Source of the DNA: Brevibacterium picturae
Lineage (GTDB): Bacteria > Actinomycetota > Actinomycetes > Actinomycetales > Brevibacteriaceae
Reading direction: 5' to 3'
Assembly: GCF_030453725.1 (NCBI RefSeq)
Contig: NZ_JAKDJU010000116.1
Location: 1-9,461, forward strand
DNA: 9,461 nucleotides
The translations under genes and the position numbers were made by a program. Numbering within the stretch: the stretch's first letter is position 1; every line of letters starts with the position of its first letter. Below, in pieces: positions 1 to 5,734 of this stretch. The notes beneath the pieces were generated by a model. The model did no database searches. It was not told the DNA's origin and saw only the letters and a program-made list of their open reading frames with translations.

Positions 1-1
1 C

Positions 2-253
2 AGTGCGGCAGACAGTGCAGCAGGCGCCTCCGGCAGTGCTGCTGCAGATCCGAACCAGGGTGGGAAGGTCGATCTCAGCACGGCCGACCTCACGGCGCTG
101 CAGACGCTGCCGGGCGTCGGACCGGTGACCGCGGAGGCGATCATCGCCCACCGCGAAGAGCAGCCCTTCGACAAGGTGGAGGATCTGCTGCTTGTCCAGG
201 GAATCGGCCCTAAGACCTTCGAGAGTCTCAAAGACCTTGTCGTCGTCGGATAG
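2..253 (+). CDS. comEA: ComEA C-terminal part: helix-hairpin-helix DNA-binding protein (5' end outside window)
   Basis: An open frame enters from the left edge (codons begin at base 2) and ends at TAG 251-253; about 83 residues are visible. The first 20 or so are a low-complexity Ala/Ser/Gly linker. The rest is the classic ComEA tail: KVDLSTADLTALQTLPGVGP, then TAEAIIAHRE and, near the end, LLLVQGIGPKTFESL. The two LPGVGP/VQGIGP hairpins are the tandem helix-hairpin-helix motifs that contact the DNA backbone. In the family a membrane anchor and often an SLBB domain precede this part; neither is in view. ComEA is the membrane-anchored receptor that hands transforming DNA to the ComEC channel, and comEC follows directly here with overlapping reading frames, so co-transcription is very likely. 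The identification rests on the HhH tail plus the neighbour. Whether this organism is naturally competent cannot be judged from this window. Confidence 0.93.
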   Translation, partial: SAADSAAGASGSAAADPNQGGKVDLSTADLTALQTLPGVGPVTAEAIIAHREEQPFDKVEDLLLVQGIGPKTFESLKDLVVVG

Positions 254-2519
254 GGCAGAGCGGGCGAGAGACCGGGGGAAGGCCACTCTCGGCTGGGTGC
301 GCTCGGTGGCGAAGGTCTGGCCCGGCTCCGTTCGTCTGCTCATCTGTGCGATGAGCCTATGGGCCACCGCACTGGCGGCCCCAGGTCCATGGGCGCTCGT
401 CGCTGTCCCCGTCCTCGTCGGTCTCGGGTTCCTCTGCCTGCGCAGACACCACCACCTCGGTGTTCTCCTCATCGTCTTCGGGTGCCTGTTCACGGTGCAG
501 ACCACGATGCTCAGCGCTGCCCGCGGCACTGTCGAAGTCACCGAGGTGGAGGGCATGGTGGTCGGGCACAGCCAACCGGGAGCCTCGGGGTGGTCACGGC
601 TGACGGTGCTGACCTCGTCGGGCATCACCGAGGTGCTCAGCCCTACCGTCCCGCCCGAGGGTTCGCACATCTCGATGCGCACTGAAGCCCTCGACGACGT
701 GCGCCTCAGCAACGCCGACCCGACGATCCTCCGTGCACCGAACAGCCTGTGGCAGTGGCGAGGAGACCTGCGGATGCAGCTGCGACATGACTCTTTGGCC
801 TCGGGGCACAGCGGGGGAGCACTGCTGCCGGGACTCGTCGTCGGAGACACCGAACCTCAGGACGCACAGATGAAGGACGACATGCGCGTCGTGTCACTGA
901 CTCACATCTCCGCCGTCTCCGGAAGCAATGTCACGATCGTCAGCCTCGGCGCCGGACTGGTTGCCGGACTGTGTCGGGCCGGGCCCAGGACCCGTGTCGC
1001 CGTGGGTGTGCTCACCTGCGTGGGGTATGTGTTCGTCGTCGGGTTCGAACCCAGTGCCATCCGCGCGGCGGGTATGGCGATCGCGGTCGCCCTCGTGTTC
1101 CTGCGCGGGAGCGGTATCTCACCGGTGGCGGTGATGAGTTCGACCGTGTGCATCCTGCTCAGCTTGGTCCCCGTGCTGGCAGGCTCGGTGGGTTTCGTGC
1201 TCTCCGTCGTCTCGACGGCCGCAATCATGTTCGTCGTTCCGATCATTCTGCGGCGTCTGAGTCTGCGTCTGTCGATGGTCCCCGCCATCGTCATCAGCGC
1301 CCTCATCGTGCCCCTGGTTGCCCAGTTGGCGTGCACGCCCGTGCTTGTGGCGATCGACCCCCGCATCGGGCTGTGGTCGGTGGCGGCGAATGCCCTGGCC
1401 GCACCCGCGGTGCTGCCTGCCACCATTGCGGGTTTCGTGTCTCTGGTGTGCGCCGGCGTCGGGCTCGTCGGTGTCCCAGGGCTCCTGTGGTGCGCTCAGC
1501 TGCCCGCCTGGCTCGGTTCGCTGTGCGCATGGTGGATCGTTGCCGTGGCCAAAGTCTGTGCCGGACTGCCCGGGGCGGCCCTCGACTGGCCGCAACCTCC
1601 CTGGGGGACGCTGGCGGCGCTCGGGCTCCTCTTCCTGTTGGCCGCAGGGCTGTGGCTGCTGGTACGCAGAAAGCTGTGGGGAGTCCCAGTCGTCGTACTC
1701 TGCATCTGCCTGACCGCACTGATCATCGTCGTCGGCCGGTCGAAGCCGCCGGCAGACGACTGGCTGGTCATGATCTGCGATGTGGGGCAGGGCTCGGCAA
1801 CGCTGATCAACCTCGGCGATGACCGTGGACTCGTCATCGACACGGGGAAGGACCCGAAGCCCGTCGACGTGTGCCTCGACGAGGGCCGGATCGAGGACTT
1901 CGATCTTGTCATCTCCCACTTCGACGCCGACCACAGCGCCGGTTATGCGGGAACCACCTGGTCTCGGACCCTGCACCGACTGTGGGTGTCTGCCAACGTC
2001 GTCGGGTCAGACGAGGTCCGAGGCATTGTCGAAGACACCGGCGCCGAGGTGGTGCCGACGACGCGGGGACGCACGCTCGACGCCGCCGAGGCTCGAATCA
2101 CGGTGTTGTGGCCACCACCGCAGACAGTGCGAGAACGAGGTCCCACTGCGGAGTCAGGAGAGGTGCGCAACGAGGACTCACTGGTCCTGCGGGTCGAACA
2201 GGAGGGCCTGAGCTACCTGGTCCCCGGTGACATCGGCGAGGACGAACAGTTCATCGTAGCTCAGAGCCTTGAACCCGTCGATGTGCTCATCGCGCCCCAC
2301 CACGGGTCCTCCGACCTGTCAGAGGACTTCTTCACGGCCGCAGGCGCTCGCCTCGGAGTGATCTCCGTAGGTGAGAACAGCTACGGTCACCCCACGCCAC
2401 GAGCTCAGCGAGCCTTCGGCGCCGTCCCGGTTCTGCGCACCGATCTCTGCGGCACCGTCGCCGTGTATGCCGATGCGCAGTACAGCACAGGACAGCACTG
2501 CGAGTCCGCTTCCGGATGA
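192..2519 (+). CDS. comEC: ComEC/Rec2-type DNA uptake channel with C-terminal metallo-beta-lactamase-like domain
   Basis: Inner-membrane channel that carries single-stranded transforming DNA into the cell. With the TTG start at 192 it is 775 residues, a usual length. Order of parts: an Arg-rich cytoplasmic tail (1-45), two or three membrane segments (about 48-105), a soluble domain (about 112-200), and the Competence core (about 205-510). The core holds GLVVGD (214-219), LTHISAVSGSNV (236-247) and many hydrophobic helices. The metallo-beta-lactamase-like domain (about 523-770) holds DVGQGSATLI, IDTG, HFDADH (576-581), NEDSLVLRV, PGD (678-680), APHHGSSD and GHPTP. The metal-site residues look intact, so a nuclease or hydrolase activity is plausible. 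The start is uncertain. TTG 192 has GGAGG at 178-182 with 9 bases between, and overlaps comEA by 62 bases. TTG 237, GTG 297, GTG 306 and ATG 351 are in-frame alternatives, but ATG 351 would cut into the first membrane helix. Confidence 0.95.
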   Translation: MSRESALRPSRVSKTLSSSDRAERARDRGKATLGWVRSVAKVWPGSVRLLICAMSLWATALAAPGPWALVAVPVLVGLGFLCLRRHHHLGVLLIVFGCLFTVQTTMLSAARGTVEVTEVEGMVVGHSQPGASGWSRLTVLTSSGITEVLSPTVPPEGSHISMRTEALDDVRLSNADPTILRAPNSLWQWRGDLRMQLRHDSLASGHSGGALLPGLVVGDTEPQDAQMKDDMRVVSLTHISAVSGSNVTIVSLGAGLVAGLCRAGPRTRVAVGVLTCVGYVFVVGFEPSAIRAAGMAIAVALVFLRGSGISPVAVMSSTVCILLSLVPVLAGSVGFVLSVVSTAAIMFVVPIILRRLSLRLSMVPAIVISALIVPLVAQLACTPVLVAIDPRIGLWSVAANALAAPAVLPATIAGFVSLVCAGVGLVGVPGLLWCAQLPAWLGSLCAWWIVAVAKVCAGLPGAALDWPQPPWGTLAALGLLFLLAAGLWLLVRRKLWGVPVVVLCICLTALIIVVGRSKPPADDWLVMICDVGQGSATLINLGDDRGLVIDTGKDPKPVDVCLDEGRIEDFDLVISHFDADHSAGYAGTTWSRTLHRLWVSANVVGSDEVRGIVEDTGAEVVPTTRGRTLDAAEARITVLWPPPQTVRERGPTAESGEVRNEDSLVLRVEQEGLSYLVPGDIGEDEQFIVAQSLEPVDVLIAPHHGSSDLSEDFFTAAGARLGVISVGENSYGHPTPRAQRAFGAVPVLRTDLCGTVAVYADAQYSTGQHCESASG

Positions 2520-2535
2520 GTGCACGGTTGAGCGA

Positions 2536-2559
2536 TCGAGTGCGGGTTCGAGTGCGGGT
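2536..2559 (+). repeat. Tandem duplication of a 12-bp unit upstream of holA
   Basis: The unit TCGAGTGCGGGT occurs twice with no gap and no mismatch (2536-2547 and 2548-2559). It lies in the 83-base gap between comEC and holA, about 32 bases upstream of the proposed holA -10 element. It could be simple slippage or a pair of protein-binding sites on one helical face (12 bp is slightly more than one turn). Nothing else supports a function. Confidence 0.7.
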
Positions 2560-2590
2560 CTCTGCCGCGCAACGTGTCCATGGCTCACGA

Positions 2591-2603
2591 TAGGCTTGGC
2601 ACA
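2591..2603 (+). promoter_or_regulatory. Putative holA promoter -10 element giving a leaderless mRNA
   Basis: TAGGCT at 2591-2596 fits the actinobacterial TANNNT -10 pattern. It ends six bases before the holA ATG at 2603, the spacing expected if transcription starts on the A of the start codon. No purine-rich Shine-Dalgarno sequence is present before this ATG, unlike the one before lepA, which agrees with leaderless initiation. The -35 region (around 2567-2574) has no good match. Inferred from sequence only. Confidence 0.5.
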
Positions 2604-3586
2604 TGGCAGTGAAGAAGACCCTGGTTCCGTGGAGTTCCGCTAAGCCCGCGCCCGTTGTGATGATCTCCGGGAACGAGCCGGTGCTCATCCGCATGGCCAA
2701 GGATCGGATCGTGGCTGCTGCACGGAAGAAGGACCCGGAGGAGATCGAGTTCGACGCCGCCGGATATCAGGGCGGGGAGCTGCTTATGGCCGCTTCGCCC
2801 TCACTGTTCTCCACGTCGAAGCTCATCGTCGTCGACAGCGTCGAGAAATGCTCGGAGGCTTTCCTGGCCGATGCGCTCGCCTACCTCGACGAACCCAATG
2901 ACGATGCGGTCGTCCTGCTCCTCCACGGTGGAGGCAATCGCGGAGCGAAGCTGGTCAAGAAGCTCGAGGCAAGCGGGTTCCCCCGGGTCGATGCGGCGGC
3001 ACTGAAGAATGAGAGCGACCGGGCCAAGTTCGCCCAAGGCCGGTTCAAGGCCGCGAAGAGGCAGATCGACGAATCCGGAATGGCCGCGCTGATGTCGGCG
3101 CTCGGCTCCGACCTGTCCGAACTCAACGCCGGGGTCGAACAGCTCATCGAGGACACAGACGGAACCATCACCGCTCAGGTCGTCGACCAGTACTACGGCG
3201 GTCGGGTCGAGGCCACAGGCTTCAAGGTCGCCGATGCCGCTGTCGGAGGCGATGCGAAGAACGCACTGAGCCTCCTGCGTCACGCCCTGTCGACCGGTTC
3301 CGACCCGGTTCCCCTGGTCGCGGCGGTCGCAATGAAGCTGCGGTCGATGGCCAAGGTGCAGGGCTTCTCGGGATCGAGCGGTGAGCTGGCCTCGGAGCTG
3401 AAGATGGCTCCGTGGCAGGTCGACCGTGCCAGGCGCGAGGTCCGGCGGTGGAACGAAGTCGCCCTGGGCCACTCGCTGATCGCGGCGGCCGAAGCCGATG
3501 AAGCTGTCAAGGGCGGAGGACGCGACCCTGTCTACGCCGTCGAATGGTTCGTCTCCGAAGTCTGCCGATTGGCCCGCCAGCGCTGA
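2603..3586 (+). CDS. holA: DNA polymerase III subunit delta (clamp loader)
   Basis: 327 residues, close to the usual family length of about 330. The delta subunit opens the beta sliding clamp inside the clamp-loader complex. It has the AAA+ fold but lacks a working ATPase site, and none is seen here. Recognisable features are the N-terminal SGNEPVLIRMAKDRI strand-helix (the family's G-E-x-x-L-I motif, residues 22-36) and the Asp-Leu-Ser-Glu-Leu motif at 170-174 where domain II ends. In domain III ALSLLRHAL and PVPLVAAVAMKLRSM are followed by MAPWQVDRARREVRRW (268-283), the C-terminal lid signature. The basic first residues (MAVKKTLVPW) resemble other actinobacterial delta subunits. ATG 2603 is chosen because it gives full length and sits just after a likely -10 element. 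The gene follows comEC by 83 bases, as in many bacteria, but the separate promoter candidate suggests it need not depend on com transcription. Confidence 0.93.
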   Translation: MAVKKTLVPWSSAKPAPVVMISGNEPVLIRMAKDRIVAAARKKDPEEIEFDAAGYQGGELLMAASPSLFSTSKLIVVDSVEKCSEAFLADALAYLDEPNDDAVVLLLHGGGNRGAKLVKKLEASGFPRVDAAALKNESDRAKFAQGRFKAAKRQIDESGMAALMSALGSDLSELNAGVEQLIEDTDGTITAQVVDQYYGGRVEATGFKVADAAVGGDAKNALSLLRHALSTGSDPVPLVAAVAMKLRSMAKVQGFSGSSGELASELKMAPWQVDRARREVRRWNEVALGHSLIAAAEADEAVKGGGRDPVYAVEWFVSEVCRLARQR

Positions 3587-3641
3587 GAAGCCACGCACAC
3601 TGAGCGGTGAGTGCACCGCGCAGCATGCTGTGAATGCACAA

Positions 3642-3669
3642 GGGCCCCGATCCATATGGATCGGGGCCC
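3642..3669. terminator. Bidirectional terminator between convergent holA and rpsT (perfect palindrome)
   Basis: A perfect 28-bp palindrome with arms GGGCCCCGATCCAT / ATGGATCGGGGCCC folds into a GC-rich hairpin in either direction. It lies 55 bases after the holA stop (3586) and 25 bases past the rpsT stop (3695, - strand). On the - strand it is followed by a short TTGTGCATT stretch. On the + strand no U-run follows. U-poor terminators are common in actinobacteria. The convergent placement makes a shared transcription stop the natural reading. Confidence 0.85.
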
Positions 3670-3694
3670 CGAAGCTATAGCCTCAGTGATCGAC

Positions 3695-3955
3695 TCAGAG
3701 AGCGTTGATCTGCGTGGCCATGCGCGACTTGCGGTTCGCAGCGTTGTTCTTGTGCAGAACACCCTTCGAAACAGCTTTGTCGAGCTTACGGGCGGCAACA
3801 GCATATGCCTGCTGTGCTTCGTCCTTGTTGCCGGCAGCAATGTTCTCGCGGACGACGCGGACGTGTGACCGAACCTCGGACCGCACAGCCTTGTTGCGCT
3901 GGCGAGCCTTCTCGTTGGTTTCGATCCGCTTGACCTGTGACTTGATATTAGCCAA
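3695..3955 (-). CDS. rpsT: 30S ribosomal protein S20 (TTG start)
   Basis: Small-subunit protein that binds 16S rRNA early in 30S assembly. From TTG at 3955-3953 it reads MANIKSQVKRIETNEKARQR..., 86 residues, the normal length and the standard N-terminus of S20. The whole chain is Lys/Arg/Ala-rich and helical, with the conserved end HKNNAANRKSRMATQINAL. An in-frame GTG at 3964 would add three residues (MLK) not seen in the family, so TTG 3955 is preferred. The purine-rich GAAAGAG at 3970-3964 then sits 8 bases upstream as ribosome-binding site. Both the rare start codon and the hairpin around that site suggest translational control. E. coli rpsT is also known to start with UUG and to be autoregulated by S20. 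It is monocistronic as far as can be seen, convergent with holA. Confidence 0.97.
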   Translation of the reverse strand: MANIKSQVKRIETNEKARQRNKAVRSEVRSHVRVVRENIAAGNKDEAQQAYAVAARKLDKAVSKGVLHKNNAANRKSRMATQINAL

Positions 3956-3959
3956 TTTC

Positions 3960-3975
3960 AACACTCTTTCGTGTT
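3960..3975 (-). promoter_or_regulatory. Small hairpin presenting the rpsT Shine-Dalgarno sequence in its loop
   Basis: On the - strand AACAC (3975-3971) pairs with GTGTT (3964-3960) around the loop GAAAGA (3970-3965). That loop is most of the rpsT ribosome-binding site (GAAAGAG). The stem is only 5 bp, so on its own it would be weak. It ends four bases before the TTG start codon. It could expose the Shine-Dalgarno sequence in a fixed geometry or serve as an S20 recognition element; both ideas are inference. Confidence 0.4.
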
Positions 3976-4038
3976 AGTGGAACATGGTCGTGAGGGCACA
4001 TCCGACCGACATGCTCATCTCCGCGGGGAAACACATCG

Positions 4039-4066
4039 ATGATATCGAGTCTGATGGCATCTTCAC
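4039..4066 (-). promoter_or_regulatory. Candidate rpsT promoter
   Basis: The stretch 3956-4201 (246 bases) between rpsT and the PemK-like gene has no convincing gene. On the - strand TATCAT at 4044-4039 is a fair -10 element. GTGAAG at 4066-4061, 16 bases upstream, is a weak -35. The leader would be roughly 75-80 bases. Other TANNNT-like words exist nearby (for example TATCGT at 4116-4111), so this choice is tentative. Confidence 0.3.
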
Positions 4067-4116
4067 CCGACCTAGACGAGACACACGCCATTGATGAAGA
4101 TACTGACACAACGATA

Positions 4117-4137
4117 CAGCCTGATCCCGTCAGGCAG
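4117..4137 (-). terminator. Hairpin terminator after the PemK-like gene
   Basis: GCCTGA (4135-4130 when read on - strand) pairs with TCAGGC (4124-4119) around a 5-base loop. One further C-G pair lies outside a single mismatch. On the - strand it is followed by TGTATCGTTGTGTC, a T-rich tail by local standards. It lies 65 bases past the stop codon at 4202 and upstream of the rpsT promoter candidate, so it would separate the hydrolase/PemK-like unit from rpsT. A second, weaker hairpin (CAGTT/AACTG) occurs slightly nearer the stop codon, around 4158-4174. Confidence 0.5.
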
Positions 4138-4201
4138 AAATTCTGGCTCCCTGGTCGCAGTTCGGACCCAACTGGAGTTCGGTCTCGGTGCGGACCCGGA
4201 G

Positions 4202-4783
4202 TCAGCCGGCGTCGACGTTGTCCGCGACCTGTTCGAAGATCTCGCGGGGCATGATGGAGCCTTCGCGGCGGATGGACTGCGGATCGAGGCGAATCACACG
4301 ATCGAGACGGATTTCAGAGGGCCTGCCCTGAGAGTCCCAGTCCCCGCTGCCGATATTCATCCACCGGGCGTGACGGTCTTCGCGCACCTGGCCGACTCCA
4401 CCCGGGATGTGGTCCTGGCTGGTGAGCATGAGTGCCAGCACCCAGCGACCGTCCTTGCCGACGATCAGGGACGGACGGTCCTTGCCCTGGGAATGGTCCT
4501 CTTCGTAGGGGACCCATCCCCAGACGACTTCACCCGGATCGGCATCGCCGTCGAGGTCGGGTGCATAGGAGACGTTGACCGGGCCGCGGTAGTCGCCCGG
4601 ATAGTCTCCGCCCCGCGCCGAGGCGGATCCGGAGGCCCGTGCATCACCTCGAGGGGGACTGCTGGGACGGGGCCCCGAACCCTGCGAATCCGCCTTCTTC
4701 TTCGCCTGTGATTCCCTGAGGAACTTGAAGCCTTCCTTGGCGCCGATCTTGACGACGCGACCGACCAGTGATTTCCAACTCAT
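4202..4783 (-). CDS. PemK/MazF-like protein with basic N-terminal extension
   Basis: 193 residues from ATG 4783. TAGGA (4797-4793), overlapping the upstream gene's stop codon, is the probable ribosome-binding site, 9 bases before the ATG. Residues 1-30 form a basic, possibly amphipathic helix (MSWKSLVGRVVKIGAKEGFK). Residues 31-68 are a disordered Ser/Pro/Gly/Arg linker. The PemK/MazF-like core (about 72-190) has GEVVWGWVPYEE (84-95), QGKDRPSLIVG (99-109), LALMLTSQDH (116-125) and SEIRLDRVIRLDP (156-168). These match the GdIv, RPaLVv, TS and final strand regions of MazF-type endoribonucleases, whose active site uses an Arg and a Thr/Ser; R103 and T121/S122 are the candidates. MazF toxins are about 110 residues and usually follow an antitoxin gene; here no antitoxin is seen. 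Function as an RNase is therefore possible, not shown. A longer in-frame start at 4915 would run 120 bases into the preceding gene and is rejected. Confidence 0.78.
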   Translation of the reverse strand: MSWKSLVGRVVKIGAKEGFKFLRESQAKKKADSQGSGPRPSSPPRGDARASGSASARGGDYPGDYRGPVNVSYAPDLDGDADPGEVVWGWVPYEEDHSQGKDRPSLIVGKDGRWVLALMLTSQDHIPGGVGQVREDRHARWMNIGSGDWDSQGRPSEIRLDRVIRLDPQSIRREGSIMPREIFEQVADNVDAG

Positions 4784-4794
4784 GTGCGCCAATC

Positions 4795-5562
4795 CTAATC
4801 GACGTAGCTCAGGACTGCTTCGACGGGAAAATGGTCGGAGGGGTACTCGCCGTGGGAGCTGAAGGTGTTGATCCGTGTGGTGACGGTGCGCAGACCGGAA
4901 GAGGTCAGGATCCAATCGATGCGCGGTTCGCCGATCTTCGGTCCCCTGTAGCGGTGGAAGGTGCCGATGTCCTCACTCGGGACGAGGGCCCCGGTGTCCG
5001 TGAGTCCCAGCTCTGCGCAGAAGAAGTCGTAGACGGGGGAGCCGGTGGCGACATTGAAGTCTCCGGTGACCACGGATGGGCCGTTCGCCTCGGCGAGGTG
5101 GCCGGCCATGAGCCTCCCGGACTCCAAGCGGGCATGCTCGGACTTGTGATCGAGGTGCGTATTGAGCAGCCGCAGCGAATGCCCGGCGATCAGATCACGA
5201 AAATCGACGACGGTGAGGGTCCGGGCGTGGGAGACGCCCCAGGATTCGGAGGCGACTGTCTCCGGCTGTTCGGACAGCCAGCTGATGTCCACGGCGTCGA
5301 CGTCGAAGCGGGACGAATCGTAGATGACCGCGGTGAACTCACCCGAGTTGCCGCCCGAATGACCCTCACCCAACCAGATGTACTCATCGGGAAGCAGGCT
5401 GATGAGCGTCTCGAGCTGATCGAGCTCACCCTCCTGCGTGCCGATGATGTGGGGATGGGCGTGCGTGATGAGTTCTGCGGCGATGGGCAGACGTGTGGCC
5501 ACAGGGTGCCCGTCCAGGGCGGGATATCTGAGGTTGAAGCTCATGATCGAGAAGTCGCTCAT
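4795..5562 (-). CDS. Endonuclease/exonuclease/phosphatase-fold metal-dependent hydrolase
   Basis: 255 residues, the whole length of one EEP domain, without signal peptide, so probably cytoplasmic. The metal and catalytic positions of the fold are all present: SFN (N10), GTQEGE (E44), NTHLDH (134-139), TGDFN (D168, N170), RIDWIL (D216) and the final SDHFPV (D243, H244). The family includes DNases such as exonuclease III, sphingomyelinases and phosphatases. This short form resembles the ElsH-like group (COG3568), whose substrate is not fixed, so none is assigned. The next gene, the PemK-like one, starts only 11 positions past the stop and uses a ribosome-binding site that overlaps the stop, so the two are co-transcribed and probably coupled. 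No good Shine-Dalgarno sequence precedes ATG 5562. A second in-frame ATG (Met7, 5544) stands in an identical GATCATGAGC context. The gene is divergent from lepA. Confidence 0.88.
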   Translation of the reverse strand: MSDFSIMSFNLRYPALDGHPVATRLPIAAELITHAHPHIIGTQEGELDQLETLISLLPDEYIWLGEGHSGGNSGEFTAVIYDSSRFDVDAVDISWLSEQPETVASESWGVSHARTLTVVDFRDLIAGHSLRLLNTHLDHKSEHARLESGRLMAGHLAEANGPSVVTGDFNVATGSPVYDFFCAELGLTDTGALVPSEDIGTFHRYRGPKIGEPRIDWILTSSGLRTVTTRINTFSSHGEYPSDHFPVEAVLSYVD

Positions 5563-5734
5563 GATCCAATCGTCGCCGATCCGTGCCGAAAGTGGCGACC
5601 GGTGCCCGGATTCTCAGCGAGTCCGAGCGGCGGCGAGGATGTGGTTCCCGCACGCTTCGGGACGCAGAGGATTCCAGTCTGGTGCGCAACCCATGGAACA
5701 ATGGAAGTTCTGGTCTGTCGAAGGAAGGGCGTTC

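Noticed and set aside
576..581. Residue positions in ComEC: HFDADH instead of HxHxDH, at first read as loss of a metal ligand
   Set aside because: Asp in place of the second His (HxDxDH) is, as far as I recall, common in ComEC/Rec2 proteins. The other metal-site motifs (GD, HHGS) are intact, so this is not evidence of an inactive domain. The numbers given are residues, not bases.
1119..1976. 285-codon - strand frame inside comEC
   Set aside because: It is a shadow of comEC codon bias with a Gln/Arg/Asp/His-rich product and no motifs.
4039..4254. 71-codon + strand frame in the spacer between rpsT and the PemK-like gene
   Set aside because: It has no ribosome-binding site, runs into the 3' end of the PemK-like gene on the opposite strand, and its product becomes Arg-rich nonsense.
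4202..4783. A complete type II toxin-antitoxin operon
   Set aside because: Only the PemK/MazF-like half is seen. The partner gene encodes a 255-residue EEP hydrolase, not a small DNA-binding antitoxin, and no short frame with such features lies beside it.
4202..4915. Longer 237-codon version of the PemK-like gene
   Set aside because: The extra 44 residues lie antisense-free but inside the coding end of the upstream hydrolase gene in another frame, are Arg/His-rich without pattern, and a good ATG with a ribosome-binding site exists at 4783.
5438..5734. N-terminal extension of lepA by about 99 codons
   Set aside because: The extension overlaps the divergent hydrolase gene, has no similarity to LepA N-termini, and the AAGGAAGGG site directly precedes ATG 5735.
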